NCBI GenBank assembly: GCA_903847285.1
Contig: CAINDH010000237.1
Coordinates: 1 to 17,418 of the forward strand
Length of the DNA stretch: 17,418 nucleotides
Direction of reading: 5' to 3'
Source: an uncultured Verrucomicrobia subdivision 3 bacterium
GTDB taxonomy: Bacteria; Verrucomicrobiota; Verrucomicrobiae; Limisphaerales; UBA11358
Shown here piece by piece: positions 17,007 through 17,418 of this stretch. The position numbers and the translations under genes are program-made. The notes beneath the pieces were generated by a model, which was not told the origin of the DNA, did not search any database, and saw nothing but the letters and a program-made list of their open reading frames with translations. Position 1 is the stretch's first letter; each line of letters opens with the position of its first letter.

Positions 17007-17418
17007 ATGAAAAAATTCTTTCTCACGCTGGTCTTAGTTGCCGCTGTTTCGTCCGTCCAGGCCGGGTGGTTAGACAAACTAGGGCTGACTCCGACCAATG
17101 GCGTCACTAATCCATCGGTGACGTCAGCAGCTGTGTCCGCGCTTTCGGATACGCAGGTGGTCGGCGGATTAAAGGACGCGCTCGGCAACGGCCTGCAAAA
17201 AGCCATTGCCAGTCTTGGCCACGATGGCGGGTTTCTGACGAACGGCAGCGTGAAAATTCCCCTGCCGGAAAAATTGCAGATGGTGGAAAAATCATTGCGG
17301 GCTTTGAAGCAGGACAAATACGCGGACGAATTCGTCGCCACCATGAACCACGCGGCCGAGCAGGCTGTGCCCGCGGCCGCAGTCGTATTCGGCGATGCCG
17401 TGAAAGGGATGTCCATCG
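17007..17418 (+). CDS. Secreted DUF4197 family protein (5' part, runs off right edge)
   Basis: The first 137 codons are present. Residues 1-18 (MKKFFLTLVLVAAVSSVQ, then AGW) are a typical Sec signal peptide with a probable cut after Ala19, so the protein is exported to the periplasm or, less likely, the surface. The mature part contains GGLKDALGNGLQKAIASLG, GFLTNGSVKIPLPEKLQ and AEQAVPAAAVVFGDAVKGMSI. These match the recurring pattern of DUF4197: L-K-x-A-L-x-x-G-x-x-x-A, then V-K-I-P-L-P, then A-x-x-x-A-x-P. The biochemical role of that family is not known. The start ATG at 17007 is fixed by the signal peptide. No Shine-Dalgarno sequence lies upstream. The C-terminus is beyond the window. Confidence 0.85.
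   Translation, partial: MKKFFLTLVLVAAVSSVQAGWLDKLGLTPTNGVTNPSVTSAAVSALSDTQVVGGLKDALGNGLQKAIASLGHDGGFLTNGSVKIPLPEKLQMVEKSLRALKQDKYADEFVATMNHAAEQAVPAAAVVFGDAVKGMSI

Overview
This window looks like a chromosomal segment from a member of the Verrucomicrobiota, probably a moderately GC-rich relative of the Pedosphaera/Limisphaerales group. That is an inference from gene content: a ctc-type ribosomal protein bL25 followed by pth, rpsF, ssb and rplI, a short AMP nucleosidase, an Mla-type lipid transport operon and paired GlpT-like permeases. Almost no gene has a recognisable Shine-Dalgarno sequence. No database search was possible, so the taxonomy is tentative. No rRNA, tRNA, insertion sequence, phage gene or CRISPR array was found.

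Layout. (1) 1-1352, minus strand: the 5' part of a class II glutamine amidotransferase runs off the left edge, and an SSAT-like GNAT acetyltransferase lies at 870-1352. Between them is a 502-bp array of 24 tandem units of 20-21 bp (369-870), many of them small self-complementary hairpins. It starts right at the GNAT stop codon and is followed, in the direction of transcription, by a terminator-like structure at 321-363. (2) 1513-3719, plus strand: a class V PLP aminotransferase with a strong terminator, then prs. (3) 3882-6640, plus strand: a translation and replication operon, rplY/ctc - pth - rpsF - ssb - rplI, closed by a 15-bp terminator hairpin. As written, ssb is frameshifted at a run of six C. 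(4) 6761-9775, plus strand: two tandem, diverged GlpT/UhpT-like MFS permeases. (5) 9979-13710, minus strand: ligA, then a small SWIM zinc-finger protein 2 nt after it, then AMP nucleosidase. (6) 13768-16595, plus strand and divergent from ligA: an mlaE-mlaF-mlaD lipid transporter operon. (7) 16634-17418: a possible small tail-anchored protein on the minus strand and the 5' end of a secreted DUF4197 protein.

Most of the window is housekeeping. prs makes PRPP, AMP nucleosidase and Prs share ribose 5-phosphate, and the rplY cluster supplies ribosomal proteins, peptidyl-tRNA hydrolase and SSB. LigA seals nicks, and the Mla proteins probably move phospholipid between the membranes.

The most unusual items are these: an MlaF ATPase that keeps Walker A but has lost the Q-loop Gln, the LSGG signature, the catalytic Glu, the D-loop Asp and the H-loop His; a LigA with an extra four-cysteine zinc ribbon, a large insertion in its helix-hairpin-helix domain, a QPDLF clamp-like tail and a sharp base-composition break; the hairpin array; and the ssb frameshift. 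None of these amounts to a proven new system. The MlaF degeneration and the hairpin array are the best candidates for follow-up.
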